Shown here: piece by piece, positions 18,117-27,155 of the stretch
Layout: each line of letters begins with the position of its first letter
Numbering within the stretch: the stretch's first letter is position 1
NCBI RefSeq assembly: GCF_003814005.1
Contig: NZ_CP033898.1
Coordinates: 992,001-1,056,000, forward strand
DNA from: Corynebacterium pseudopelargi
GTDB lineage: Bacteria; Actinomycetota; Actinomycetes; Mycobacteriales; Mycobacteriaceae
Reading direction: 5' to 3'
DNA: 64,000 nucleotides
Made by a program: the position numbers and the translations under genes
Notes under the pieces: generated by a model
Told to the model about the DNA's origin: nothing
Seen by the model: the letters and a program-made list of their open reading frames with translations, nothing else
The model's database searches: none

Positions 18117-18635
18117 CTAGGGCGAGAGTTTTCTCGCCGTGTGGCGCGCCTGGTTCCAGGAGTGCTGGAGCTCTGCCGCCCGGCGGTCGGTGGCTACCAG
18201 CAAACGCTCCAGGTGTGCCACAGAGACATTGCCCTCGAGCCGGGCCTGGACGCGGGCGCAGAAGCGTTCGGCAGTTTTACGCGTCTCGTGGAATTGCTTG
18301 ATTTCAGGCACCGTTCTGGATTCATCTGCAAGGGCAGGGCGCAAGAGGGTGCGATCGGCCACCTCCTCTGCGTCTTCGCTTTGCCCGAAGCGTTCGTATT
18401 CGGAGATCACGCGCTGGATATCTTCTAAAGACAATGCGAGGGAGGCTCGCACCGACTTGATTTCCTGGGAGTCCGGTCGGAACTTCAATCCAGCAATACT
18501 CACGCCCACCAAAATCGCAGCAAGCAACACGCCTTGGGTTTTAAGCACCACGATCAGGCCCACACAGATAGGCAGAAGTGCCCAGAGCAGCCAGCGGGGC
18601 TGCTTGGGTTCTTCGGGAAGATAACGATCAGGCAT
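18117..18635 (-). CDS. Small conserved membrane protein with cytoplasmic helical domain
   Basis: The protein has 172 residues. Two adjacent membrane segments (about 15-32 and 34-50, around WLLWALLPICVGLIVVLKTQG) are followed by a charged helical domain of about 115 residues containing SLALSLEDIQRVISEYERFG and RKTAERFCARVQARLEGN. I recognise no named family with certainty; similar two-TM proteins occur beside dapF in other corynebacteria. The start is uncertain: ATG 18635 is favoured over a GTG at 18686 since the extra 17 residues look non-coding. Confidence 0.6.
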   Translation of the reverse strand: MPDRYLPEEPKQPRWLLWALLPICVGLIVVLKTQGVLLAAILVGVSIAGLKFRPDSQEIKSVRASLALSLEDIQRVISEYERFGQSEDAEEVADRTLLRPALADESRTVPEIKQFHETRKTAERFCARVQARLEGNVSVAHLERLLVATDRRAAELQHSWNQARHTARKLSP

Positions 18636-18687
18636 GGTGTGCAATGCGAGAGATGGTGGATTGTTGCATATCGGGTTAAACGGCACG

Positions 18688-18710
18688 ACTGCCGGAATTG
18701 TTCCGGCAGT
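18688..18710. repeat. Perfect 10-bp inverted repeat
   Basis: ACTGCCGGAA (18688-18697) and TTCCGGCAGT (18701-18710) form a perfect stem with a 3-base loop. It lies between two minus-strand genes, downstream of the one at 18805. No T run follows on either strand, so it may be an operator or a processing hairpin. Confidence 0.6.
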
Positions 18711-18804
18711 AGGTGTGTGTTTGCTTAGAGCATAAACAATAAAACCAGTGCAGCAGAATTGCTAACGCAACATGGCTGCACAGGTGCTGAACACTTGGCG
18801 GAAA

Positions 18805-19557
18805 TTAGTGTCCACCGCAGCCGCAACCACCAGAGCCACAGCCGCCGCCACCGCAGCCACCGGCGGCAGGTGCTGCCACGGCACCGGTCATCACCGCGCG
18901 GCCTGCGATCACGCTGCCTCGTTCCGGTACTGCTTGATCAGCCGGCATGCACACGTCAAAGGGGAATCCGCCGTCGACGGTGACGTGGATGAATTCTTCG
19001 CCGCTGAGCTCATTGCGCCTGAGCCCGGCGCTTAACACACGAGCGCTAAAGCGTGCGGCTGCATCGGGGGTGCGGGACCCATCGCCAGCCATGATCACCT
19101 CGGCGCCCTCGCTGTGGAAGGTGCCAAGCATTTCGCCCTCGGCGGCCTCGAAGGCCTCGGGGGAACTATAGGTGTGGACCTCGTCGGCCAAGGCGGTGAC
19201 TCCGAGCTCCTGCCAACGCTGCTCGGGTTCGTCGATAAGCAAGGGGCCTTGGGCCAGGTTGAGGGTCAGCAGTGCGATTTCTTGATCGTTGTAATCAACG
19301 ATCTGGCACAGGGCCAAAACGTCATCGATCATGGAGATGTGCGCGAAGCACTTGGTAATCGATTCAAAGCCCGCGAAGGTGGCAAAGGGCTCAACAGCCA
19401 AAATATTGATCTGTGCGCCGGAAGGATCGGAGTATTGAATGAGCTGGCCGCCACGAACCTCGCCGGTAACGCTGAGGTTTTCTGTGGCAATGGCGGCTTC
19501 TACCGCGTCTTGCCACTTGGGGTAATTCATACCGATGCTTCGCAGGTCTGTGCTCAT
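18805..19557 (-). CDS. Uncharacterised protein with Gly/Cys-rich C-terminal tail
   Basis: The protein has 250 residues, without signal peptide or membrane segment. I do not recognise the family. The body contains QINILAVEPFATFAGF, HISMIDDVLALCQIVDYND and VTVDGGFPFDVCMPADQAVP. The last 18 residues read GGCGGGGCGSGGCGCGGH, with Cys235, Cys240, Cys245, Cys247 and His250, suggesting a metal-binding or redox tail. ATG 19557 has TAAACT 8 bases upstream on the minus strand (19571 to 19566), indicating a leaderless mRNA. It stands alone between the membrane protein gene and divergent hflX. Confidence 0.65.
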   Translation of the reverse strand: MSTDLRSIGMNYPKWQDAVEAAIATENLSVTGEVRGGQLIQYSDPSGAQINILAVEPFATFAGFESITKCFAHISMIDDVLALCQIVDYNDQEIALLTLNLAQGPLLIDEPEQRWQELGVTALADEVHTYSSPEAFEAAEGEMLGTFHSEGAEVIMAGDGSRTPDAAARFSARVLSAGLRRNELSGEEFIHVTVDGGFPFDVCMPADQAVPERGSVIAGRAVMTGAVAAPAAGGCGGGGCGSGGCGCGGH

Positions 19558-19706
19558 AGCAATCGAGTTTAGCCCCGAGTGTTGCCGTTAAAAAACTTGG
19601 GCGGGGCGCAAGAAGGCAGTGTTTGGCGCGGTGCGTTCGTCAGCAGCGAACATGGATGCATCCACCTAGCCAAACCGCCAGGTGCATGCAACAATGAGCC
19701 TTAATA

Positions 19707-21227
19707 ATGACGAATCACACCCCTGAATCAGTCGAGCGTTTACTCGACCAAGCATTTGCAGATCACCGCCCGACCTCAAAGCCGGAGGATCCCGGCCGCG
19801 ATGAATCCGGGCTTTTAAGCACCGAATCCCATACGCCCACGGTGGGCGAACTCGACCTTGAAGCGCGATCTAGCCTTCGAAGGCTCAGCAGGGGATCGAG
19901 CATTCATGCCACCGATCAAGACGATGGCTATGACGTGGAGTATCGAAAGCTCCGCCTTGAGCGCGTCATCTTGGTTGGTGTGTGGACGCACGGCACCACC
20001 GCAGAGATCGAAGCCACCATGGAAGAGCTCGCCGCGCTGGCAGAAACTGCCGGTTCCGAGGTTGCAGAGATGCTCTACCAAAAGCGCGATAAACCAAACC
20101 CGGGAACCTATATCGGCTCCGGCAAGGTAGCGGAATTGCGTGACATTGTGGCAGATACCGGCGTGGATACGGTGATCTGCGATGGTGAGCTCAGCCCCGG
20201 CCAGATGATTGCATTGGAAAAGGCCTTAGACGTTAAGGTGATCGACCGCACCATGCTCATTCTGGATATCTTTGCCCAGCACGCGAAGTCGAAAGAGGGT
20301 AAAGCCCAGGTGGCGCTGGCGCAGATGGAATACCTCATTACCCGCGTGCGTGGTTGGGGCGGTGCCCTTTCGCGCCAGGCTGGCGGCCGAGCAGGTTCTA
20401 ATGGCGGTGTGGGTTTGCGTGGCCCCGGTGAAACCAAAATTGAGGCCGATCGCCGTCGCCTGCGCTCAGATATGGCCAAGCTGCGCAAAGAGATCCAGTC
20501 AATGAAAACGGCCCGCGAGGTCAAGCGCTCGCAGCGTCGCGGCTCCACCATCCCGCAAATCGCCATCGCCGGCTACACCAATGCCGGAAAATCTTCCTTG
20601 ATTAATGCGATGACGGGCGCGGGTGTGCTGGTTGAAGACGCCCTCTTTGCCACCCTGGACCCCACCACACGCAGGGCAAAGCTTGCCGACGGCCGCGCCG
20701 TGGTCTTTACCGATACCGTCGGCTTTGTTCGGCACCTTCCCACCCAATTGGTGGAAGCATTCCGCTCCACGCTGGAAGAAGTGGTGGAAGCAGACCTCGT
20801 GCTGCATGTGGTTGATGGTTCCGATCCTTTCCCACTCAAGCAGATCGAAGCGGTCAACGGTGTGGTGGCGGAGATCATCCGCGAGCTCGATGTGCCCGCA
20901 CCGCCGGAAATTGTGGTGGTAAACAAGATCGATCAGGCTGATCCTTTGGTGCTGGCGGAATTGCGCCACGTCTTAGATGATGTCGTGTTCGTCTCTGCCA
21001 AAACTGGTGAAGGCATTGCCGAATTAGAAGCCCGCGTAGAGCTGTTTTTAAATAGCCTCGATGCCCACGTTGAGCTTTTGGTGCCCTTTACCAGAGGCGA
21101 TGTGGTGTCCAGGGTGCATACCTATGGCACGGTGTTAAGCGAGGAATACTCCGAGCACGGCACCGTCATCGATGTTCGCCTACCCCAGTCGCTTGCCGCA
21201 GAGTTGCAGGAATTCCTTCACACCTAG
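19707..21227 (+). CDS. hflX: GTPase HflX
   Basis: This 506-residue translational GTPase binds the 50S subunit and splits or rescues stalled ribosomes under stress. The N-terminal HflX domain carries RDKPNPGTYIGSGK-type sequence (KRDKPNPGTYIGSGKVAEL) and the Gly-rich linker GGRAGSNGGVGLRGPGETKIE. The G domain begins with the P-loop GYTNAGKSS at 289-297, then FATLDPTTRR, DTVGFVRHLP, and NKID and SAKTG motifs. An N-terminal extension of about 80 residues is typical of actinobacteria. An AACAAT box at 19690 would give a leader of only a few bases. The uracil permease gene follows 14 bases downstream. Confidence 0.94.
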   Translation: MTNHTPESVERLLDQAFADHRPTSKPEDPGRDESGLLSTESHTPTVGELDLEARSSLRRLSRGSSIHATDQDDGYDVEYRKLRLERVILVGVWTHGTTAEIEATMEELAALAETAGSEVAEMLYQKRDKPNPGTYIGSGKVAELRDIVADTGVDTVICDGELSPGQMIALEKALDVKVIDRTMLILDIFAQHAKSKEGKAQVALAQMEYLITRVRGWGGALSRQAGGRAGSNGGVGLRGPGETKIEADRRRLRSDMAKLRKEIQSMKTAREVKRSQRRGSTIPQIAIAGYTNAGKSSLINAMTGAGVLVEDALFATLDPTTRRAKLADGRAVVFTDTVGFVRHLPTQLVEAFRSTLEEVVEADLVLHVVDGSDPFPLKQIEAVNGVVAEIIRELDVPAPPEIVVVNKIDQADPLVLAELRHVLDDVVFVSAKTGEGIAELEARVELFLNSLDAHVELLVPFTRGDVVSRVHTYGTVLSEEYSEHGTVIDVRLPQSLAAELQEFLHT

Positions 21228-21241
21228 AACAATATTGCCCC

Positions 21242-22528
21242 GTGAGTAGCTCTTCATGGGGATGGACCCTGCACGGTGACGGAAAAACAATTGCTCCAGG
21301 CGCAGTAGTGGCGCCTGAAGAGCGATTGAGCTGGTCTCGAACGATCGGCATCGGTATGCAACACGTGATTGCAATGTTTGGTGCCACGCTGTTGGTGCCC
21401 ACCCTCACCGGATTCCCGGTGAACACAACACTGCTGTTTTCGGGCATTGGCACCATGGTGTTTTTGCTCATCACCCGCAACCGGCTGCCATCGTATTTGG
21501 GTTCTTCCTTTGGGTTTATCGCACCCTTGATGGCCACCCAAGGCGAGGGCATCGCAGTACAGCTCGGTGGTGTGGTTGCTGCAGGTATCACGTTGATGGC
21601 AGTGGGCTTTGTGGTGAAAAAGGCCGGTAAACGAGTCTTGGACTTGGTCATGCCACCGGCGGTTACTGGCGCTATTGTCGCTCTGATCGGTTTAAATCTC
21701 GCACCCTCTGCTGTGGGCAACTTCCAGGCCCAACCCCTCGTTGCGGCTGTCACCATGATTTCCATCTTGGTCATTACCGTCGCAGCCCGCGGGATGTTGG
21801 CGCGTTTGGGCATTTTGGTGGGTGTGGTGATTGGCTGGGTATTCGCCGCTGCCACCGGCAACCTTGCTGAAGGTTCTAAAGAATCGATCGCCGCGGCTGA
21901 TTGGGTGGGTCTGCCGCAATTCCACACTCCTGAATTCACGGCCTCGGCGATTTTGATCACCTTGCCTGTGGTGATCGTGCTAATCGCTGAAAATGTCGGC
22001 CACGTGAAAGCCGTAAGTGAGATGACGGGTAGGGATCTTGATGATCTCGCCGGAGATGCACTCATCGCCGACGGCCTGGGCACCACCTTGGCTGGTGGCT
22101 TTGGTGGCTCTGGTACGACCACCTATGCAGAAAACATCGGTGTGATGGCTGCAACCAGGGTCTATTCCACCGCCGCCTACTGGGTGGCTGCTTCCACTGC
22201 CGTTATCTTGGCCTTCATCCCCAAATTCGGGGCCTTGATCTTTAGTATCCCTCAAGGCGTATTGGGTGGCGCTGCGATGGTGCTCTACGGCTTGATCGGC
22301 ATGCTTGGTATTCGTATTTGGCAGGATAACCGCGTGAACTTTAATAACCCGGTCAATCTCACTGCCGCGGCCGTGGCGTTGATCGCCGGTATTGGCAACC
22401 TCACCTTGCACATCGGCAGCATTGAGCTCGAAGGCATTGCCTGGGGTTCGGTGGGCATTATCGTGGGCTATCCCTTGCTCAAGTGGCTCTACATCCACGT
22501 AGGCGAAGGCAAACAGGCCAGATGGTAA
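21242..22528 (+). CDS. Uracil permease (NCS2 family)
   Basis: This 428-residue protein is a nucleobase:cation symporter-2 with about 12-14 membrane segments, probably importing uracil with protons. Family signatures are MQHVIAMFGATLLVP, the substrate-site helix AENVGHVKAVSEMTGRDLDD (Glu position of UraA) and GGFGGSGTTTYAENIGVMAATRVYS, whose second Glu is diagnostic of uracil carriers. A xanthine carrier is less likely from these motifs. GTG 21242 lies 14 bases after hflX; an AACAAT box at 21228-21233 is 8 bases upstream, so it may also have its own leaderless transcript. A strong terminator follows. Confidence 0.88.
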   Translation: MSSSSWGWTLHGDGKTIAPGAVVAPEERLSWSRTIGIGMQHVIAMFGATLLVPTLTGFPVNTTLLFSGIGTMVFLLITRNRLPSYLGSSFGFIAPLMATQGEGIAVQLGGVVAAGITLMAVGFVVKKAGKRVLDLVMPPAVTGAIVALIGLNLAPSAVGNFQAQPLVAAVTMISILVITVAARGMLARLGILVGVVIGWVFAAATGNLAEGSKESIAAADWVGLPQFHTPEFTASAILITLPVVIVLIAENVGHVKAVSEMTGRDLDDLAGDALIADGLGTTLAGGFGGSGTTTYAENIGVMAATRVYSTAAYWVAASTAVILAFIPKFGALIFSIPQGVLGGAAMVLYGLIGMLGIRIWQDNRVNFNNPVNLTAAAVALIAGIGNLTLHIGSIELEGIAWGSVGIIVGYPLLKWLYIHVGEGKQARW

Positions 22529-22545
22529 GTGCCTGAATAACCAAA

Positions 22546-22608
22546 GCGCCCCCGCTTGCAAGCAGTCACTCCAAGTTTTTGGAGCCTGTGCAAGCCGGGG
22601 GCGTTTGC
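22546..22608 (+). terminator. Terminator between uracil permease and ptsH
   Basis: CGCCCCCGCTTGCA (22547-22560) pairs with TGCAAGCCGGGGGCG (22589-22603) apart from one extra C, followed by TTTGCTCGTTTT. The loop contains an inner hairpin, ACTCCAA/TTTGGAG. It divides two convergent genes. Confidence 0.85.
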
Positions 22609-22660
22609 TCGTTTTCGATCGGCGCGAGGAAAGTGGCGCCGATCAAGGCGGAAGCCGGAA

Positions 22661-22927
22661 TTACTCGGCGTCGAGGTCCTTTTCAATCAAGGCGGCGATC
22701 TTCTCAACTGCCTCGGCGTTATCGGAGGTCACGGTGACCTTATCGCCCTTTTCTGCGCCAAGCGCCATGATCATCAGCGAGGAGGCAGCATCAGTTTCAT
22801 CGTCGTCGCCTCCTTCGATGGACAGGAAGATCTCGTCATCATATTCGCCGGCTGCTTCAGCGATGATGGAAGCGGGACGAGCGTGGAGGCCGACAGCAGA
22901 GCCGACAACAACAGTCTTAGAGGCCAT
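22661..22927 (-). CDS. ptsH: Phosphocarrier protein HPr
   Basis: HPr of 88 residues relays phosphate from Enzyme I to EIIA domains of the PTS. His15 in GLHARPAS is the phosphorylated residue. The protein is unusually acidic in the middle (GGDDDETDAASS). A GAAAGGA-type RBS precedes the ATG. It lies 270 bases downstream of ptsF on the same strand; that spacer includes a hairpin (GGCCTTCC/GGAAGGCC at 23165-23191), so ptsH may have its own promoter as well as read-through from the fruR-fruK-ptsF operon. The genetic order matches C. glutamicum. Confidence 0.96.
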   Translation of the reverse strand: MASKTVVVGSAVGLHARPASIIAEAAGEYDDEIFLSIEGGDDDETDAASSLMIMALGAEKGDKVTVTSDNAEAVEKIAALIEKDLDAE

Positions 22928-23164
22928 TGCGGTTTCCTTTCATTGCGTGGTGTTGCTCTAGGGGTTATACGCAAGCCACCACTAGCGATTTCATGTTGAG
23001 ATGTGCTTCCTGAACGTTCGGCCCGGGCGGGTATTCGGGCGAAACCTCACCCGTCCAAGCCTTCCGATCAAAAATCTATGTCCGATTCTAGGGTGTGATC
23101 CGAACTTTCGCCACGATTGCGACGCCTGATCAGTCACATTTTCAGTATTGCCTGAATCACGTCC

Positions 23165-23191
23165 GGCCTTCCTCGGTTGGAAAGGAAGGCC
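23165..23191 (-). terminator. Hairpin downstream of ptsF, possible weak terminator
   Basis: GGCCTTCC (23165-23172) and GGAAGGCC (23184-23191) form an 8-bp stem just after the ptsF stop. There is no T run on the minus strand, so it may stabilise the mRNA or reduce read-through into ptsH rather than terminate fully. Confidence 0.4.
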
Positions 23192-23197
23192 TGATGC

Positions 23198-25258
23198 TTA
23201 GGCCGATGTAGCCGCGGCGCGAGCGGAAGCCTCGAGCGCCTTATTGGGCCAAAACTGCTTGGCTGCTACCACCAGCACCGCCGAGGTGATCGTTCCGGCC
23301 ACCAAGGCCAGCAAGAAGCCCCAGAGCGGATGGATGGCAAAGAGCACGAAGATGCCACCGTGGGGTGCTCGGGAGGTCGTGCCCGTGGCCATGGTGATGG
23401 CACCGGTGACTGCGCCACCGACCATCATCGAGGGGATCACGCGGAAAGGATCAGCCGCGGCAAAGGGGATAGCGCCTTCGGATACAAAGGACAATCCCAG
23501 CAGCCAGGCAGATTTACCGTTTTCTTGTTCTGCCGGGGTAAATAGATGCTTGCGCATCAAGGTGGCAAGCGACAACGCGATCGGAGGCACCATGCCTGCG
23601 GCCATGACAGCGGCCATGATCTTCATGCTGGCATCGTCACCGGTAGAAAGCCCGGCGGTGGCAAAAAGATATGCAGCCTTGTTTACCGGCCCGCCAAGGT
23701 CGAAGCACATCATCAACCCAAGGATGATGCCAAGCAACACTGCGGAGGATCCGGACATCGAGGCTAACCAGTCTTGCAGTCCAGTCATCACCCCGGCCAA
23801 GGGGCGCCCTAGAAGCAAGAACATGGCAAGACCCACGATCAGCGAGGTCAGCAGCGGGATAATCACCACCGGCATCAGCGAGGCCACCACGCGCGGGACC
23901 TTGCGCTGCGCTAGCCACATGGCCACCACACCGGCGAGCAGGCCTGTGACCAGGCCGCCGATAAAGCCAGCACCGATCATCACCGACACCGCACCGCCAA
24001 CAAAACCAGGCGCAATACCTGGCCTACCGGCTAGGGCATAGGCGATATAGCCAGAAAGAGCTGCCACGATAAAGCCCATGGCCATCTGCCCGGTGGCAAA
24101 CAGCACCGCGCCCAGGTATAACGCAAGCCCGGCGCGATCAAAGCGCATGAGCTCGCCATCGACCATCACCTCGTGGCTTGGCAGGTTGCCTAGGGAGTAA
24201 TCGGTGGCCAACACTTTCCAGCCGTTGGCGATGTCGTAGCCGCCAATGAGAAAGCCCAGGGCCAGCAAGAGCCCGCCTGCTGCAACAAAGGGCACCATGT
24301 AGGACACGCCAGTCATCACGGCTTGTTGTACCTTCTTGGCGGTGCTTAAGCCTTGATCTGCGCCTTCTTTGCTGCCGCCGCTGTTGGCTGTTGCCTGCAC
24401 GCGGCGTGCTTTCGGGTTGGAGGCTGCAGCGACTGCCTCGTTGAGCATTACTTCAGGTTCATTGATGGCGCGTTTGACGCCCGATTCAATCACCGGCAGG
24501 TTGGCAAAGCGCTCACGATCTTTCACCCCAACATCGGTGGCGAAAATAACGGCATCGGCCGCTTCGATCACATTGGGGGCAAAGGGGGTGACAGATGAAG
24601 AACCTTGGGTTTCCACATGGAGTTCTACGTTGTCCATCTGTTCTGCTGCCTGGCTTAAAGCATCTGCTGCCATATAGGTGTGCGCAATGCCGGTGGGGCA
24701 AGCGGTAATGGCCAGCAGTGTTAGCGTCTGGCCTTGGGGCGCATCGTTGGTCGCACTAGCCGCCTGGGCAGGCGCGTTGCCTTGTGCCTTTGGTTTGCTT
24801 TCAGACGTGCCAAGGACTTCCTGGATCAATTCGACGATGGCTGCCGGATTATCGGCTGCGCGAAGTTGCGCCAGGAATTCTTTGCGCACCAGCGCCCGTG
24901 CCAGCTTGGATAGGAGCTTGAGGTGTTCTTTTCCACCTCCTGCCGGTGCTGCGATGAGGAAGACGAGATCTGCAGGGCCATCCGGTCCGCCAAAATCTAC
25001 CGGTGTTGCCAGGCGGGCAAAACCGAGCGTCGGGGTGCTAATGGCTTCTGATCGGCAGTGGGGGATTGCCACGCCACCGGGCACGCCGGTGGGAGATTTG
25101 GCTTCTCGTTTCTTAGCATCCTGTGCCAGTTGCGTGGCGTTGTCTGCCCGCCCTGCTTCTTGGAGGAGGGAGGCTAGGTGTTCAATGACCTCTTCGGGGG
25201 AGTTGCCCATGGTCTGGTCGAGGCGAACCAGCTCAGGGGTGATTACGTGCTGTTGCAT
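23198..25258 (-). CDS. ptsF: PTS fructose-specific enzyme IIABC
   Basis: This 686-residue permease imports fructose and phosphorylates it to fructose-1-phosphate. Domain order is EIIA (about 1-150; active His67 in GVAIPHCR), EIIB (about 178-280; Cys187 in ITACPTGIAHTYM) and the membrane EIIC (about 315-675, with roughly ten hydrophobic segments and the conserved FDLGGPVNKAAY). Two linkers rich in Ala, Ser and Gly separate the domains. ATG 25258 lies two bases after the fruK stop, showing an operon with fruK and fruR. Confidence 0.95.
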   Translation of the reverse strand: MQQHVITPELVRLDQTMGNSPEEVIEHLASLLQEAGRADNATQLAQDAKKREAKSPTGVPGGVAIPHCRSEAISTPTLGFARLATPVDFGGPDGPADLVFLIAAPAGGGKEHLKLLSKLARALVRKEFLAQLRAADNPAAIVELIQEVLGTSESKPKAQGNAPAQAASATNDAPQGQTLTLLAITACPTGIAHTYMAADALSQAAEQMDNVELHVETQGSSSVTPFAPNVIEAADAVIFATDVGVKDRERFANLPVIESGVKRAINEPEVMLNEAVAAASNPKARRVQATANSGGSKEGADQGLSTAKKVQQAVMTGVSYMVPFVAAGGLLLALGFLIGGYDIANGWKVLATDYSLGNLPSHEVMVDGELMRFDRAGLALYLGAVLFATGQMAMGFIVAALSGYIAYALAGRPGIAPGFVGGAVSVMIGAGFIGGLVTGLLAGVVAMWLAQRKVPRVVASLMPVVIIPLLTSLIVGLAMFLLLGRPLAGVMTGLQDWLASMSGSSAVLLGIILGLMMCFDLGGPVNKAAYLFATAGLSTGDDASMKIMAAVMAAGMVPPIALSLATLMRKHLFTPAEQENGKSAWLLGLSFVSEGAIPFAAADPFRVIPSMMVGGAVTGAITMATGTTSRAPHGGIFVLFAIHPLWGFLLALVAGTITSAVLVVAAKQFWPNKALEASARAAATSA

Positions 25259-25260
25259 GA

Positions 25261-26256
25261 TCAGCTACGTCCTTTTTGGGTGGGGGATTCGCCCTGCAGC
25301 ATGGTGGCGCTGGTGTGTGCCACGTCGAGCTGATCGGGCGTTGGGATGGAAGTTCCAGGTAGTGCGGTAGCAGCCGAGCCATAGGCCACGGCAATGCGCA
25401 GTGCTTTGGCGGTGTCTTCACCGGCATTGAGCGCGAGTAAGTATCCGGCGAGCGTGCAATCGCCTGCGCCAACGGTAGATACGACGGTGACTGGGGGAGG
25501 GGTGGCAACCCAGGTGTGTTCTTTGGTTACCAATACAGCCCCTGCCGCGCCGAGGGTGACCAGCACTTGCTCCAGACCGCGCTCAATGAGCTGCTGGGCT
25601 GCTTCGATTACACCGCTGACGTCGCCTTCTTCGGCTGCGGCTTCAAGTGCTTCACCATCGCGTTGGGTGAGCTGGCCTAGCTCGAAGGCATTGGGCTTGA
25701 GCATCGTCGGGGCCGCCCTTTCCAGGTTTTTGCCCACGCTTGCTAAAGGCCCATCGGAGGTGTCGACGGCGATTTTGATACCAGGGTATGTGGCTTGGAG
25801 CTTTTCGACGAGCACCGTGTACCAATCTTCAGGCGCTCCCGGAGGCAAAGAACCGGCCAGCACAACCCACTCCGCGTCTGTTGCGGCCCTAAGTAGTGCT
25901 TGCTCGATGTTGTCTAAGTCTTCTGCTTCAAGGCGTGGGCCTTTGCCATTGAGTTTGGTGGTGGTGCCGTCTGGTTCTGTCACGGCGGTATTCACCCGTA
26001 CAGCGCCATGCAAGGGCACGAAGGCGAAGGGAATCCCTGTCTCCTTTAATAGGTGCGTGAAGGGATCATCGGCGGCAGCCGGAAAAAGCGCAAGCGCTGG
26101 TGCGTCGGCGCGGTGTACTGCGAGGGCGACGTTGATGCCCTTGCCACCTGCGGCATTGTGGGTGCCATCTACCCGGTGGACTACGCCGCGTCGAAAAGCT
26201 CCTCCAAGCGACAAGGTGGTGTCGATGCTGGGGTTGGGGGTAAGCGTCAAAATCAT
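25261..26256 (-). CDS. fruK: 1-phosphofructokinase
   Basis: This 331-residue PfkB-family kinase phosphorylates fructose-1-phosphate, made by PtsF, to fructose-1,6-bisphosphate. It begins with the typical MILTLTPNPSIDTTL and has GGKGINVA and the ribokinase-family anion-hole/catalytic motif STVGAGDCTLAGYL near residue 250, with the catalytic Asp in GAGD. The start at ATG 26256 overlaps the fruR stop (ATGA), and the stop lies two bases before ptsF, so fruR, fruK and ptsF form one coupled operon. Confidence 0.94.
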   Translation of the reverse strand: MILTLTPNPSIDTTLSLGGAFRRGVVHRVDGTHNAAGGKGINVALAVHRADAPALALFPAAADDPFTHLLKETGIPFAFVPLHGAVRVNTAVTEPDGTTTKLNGKGPRLEAEDLDNIEQALLRAATDAEWVVLAGSLPPGAPEDWYTVLVEKLQATYPGIKIAVDTSDGPLASVGKNLERAAPTMLKPNAFELGQLTQRDGEALEAAAEEGDVSGVIEAAQQLIERGLEQVLVTLGAAGAVLVTKEHTWVATPPPVTVVSTVGAGDCTLAGYLLALNAGEDTAKALRIAVAYGSAATALPGTSIPTPDQLDVAHTSATMLQGESPTQKGRS

Positions 26257-27053
26257 GGGATCACAACCTGGGTATTGGCGTCGCGAAGGCAACGCAGTGG
26301 GGATGCAGGCAAGGGACGTTCGCTAATCACGGTGCCTACTTCTTCAAAGGAAGCGAAAGGAACTTCGCTTTTGCAATGGGCTTTAAAAGACTCGCTCAGA
26401 ATCACCGAATGGCGTGCGCGTAGTAGCATCTCGCGCTTGACCTCGGCAATGGGCTCGGAGCTTGTGGCAAAACCGCGCTCGCTTTCAACCGCATTCGTGC
26501 CAAGAAACGCAACATCGGCTCGCAGCCTTTGCAAAGCGCTGATCGCGGCCTTGCCAGTTAATGCCTTGCCATGGCCACGAAGCGTGCCGCCAAGGACCGA
26601 GACATCAGGAATATTGGCAGCGCACATGATCTTGGCCACCACCGGGGAGTTGGTTACCACGTGCCAGCGTTGGCCAAGGTAATGCCGGGCGAGCACCGTG
26701 GCAAAGGCCTCGGTGGTGGCACCGGCGTCGATAAAAATCTCCGCCTGGGGCTTGGGCACAAATTGCATTGCCTGCAGGCCAATGGCTTGGCGGTGTCGCA
26801 GGTGGGTGGCTTCGCTTTGCATGCCTGCATGGAGGCGTTGGGCATTGCTGGCGGCTTGCTGCTCTAAGGCAACCGCGCCACCATGCACCCTGCGGAGTGC
26901 TCCTTGGTGCTCCAAGGTTTTGAGATCGCGCCGGATCGTTTCTGTGGTCACTGAGAATGCAGCGGCGAGTTGAGCCACGCTGGTGTGGCCAAGTTGCGCC
27001 GTTTGCTCGGCGATTGCCCGCTGGCGCTGGGCAACTTCTTCGACTGTGGCCAT
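26253..27053 (-). CDS. fruR: DeoR-type transcriptional regulator of the fructose operon
   Basis: The protein has 266 residues: an N-terminal DeoR winged helix-turn-helix (about 1-58, with SVAQLAAAFSVTTETIRRDLKTL and LRRVHGGAV) and a C-terminal sugar-phosphate-sensing domain (IFIDAGATTEAFATVL, VSVLGGTLRGHGKAL, DVAFLGTNAV). As first gene of the fruR-fruK-ptsF operon it probably represses this operon and possibly divergent ptsI, with fructose phosphates as effector. ATG 27053 is chosen because a GAGG core (RBS AGGTGAGG) lies five bases upstream; GTG 27059 is possible. Confidence 0.88.
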   Translation of the reverse strand: MATVEEVAQRQRAIAEQTAQLGHTSVAQLAAAFSVTTETIRRDLKTLEHQGALRRVHGGAVALEQQAASNAQRLHAGMQSEATHLRHRQAIGLQAMQFVPKPQAEIFIDAGATTEAFATVLARHYLGQRWHVVTNSPVVAKIMCAANIPDVSVLGGTLRGHGKALTGKAAISALQRLRADVAFLGTNAVESERGFATSSEPIAEVKREMLLRARHSVILSESFKAHCKSEVPFASFEEVGTVISERPLPASPLRCLRDANTQVVIP

Positions 27054-27155
27054 CTTCACCTCACCTTGCAGCCACCGTCTCGACTTGACCGAAAACGCCC
27101 GATTAAGAGGGGTTTTGGATTTGCTTTCTTGTGGCTTTCTCTCGCAAATTGCAAA

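Noticed and set aside
22546..22608. CRISPR-like or mobile-element repeat
   Set aside because: The inverted repeat is a single terminator with T-rich tail between convergent genes.
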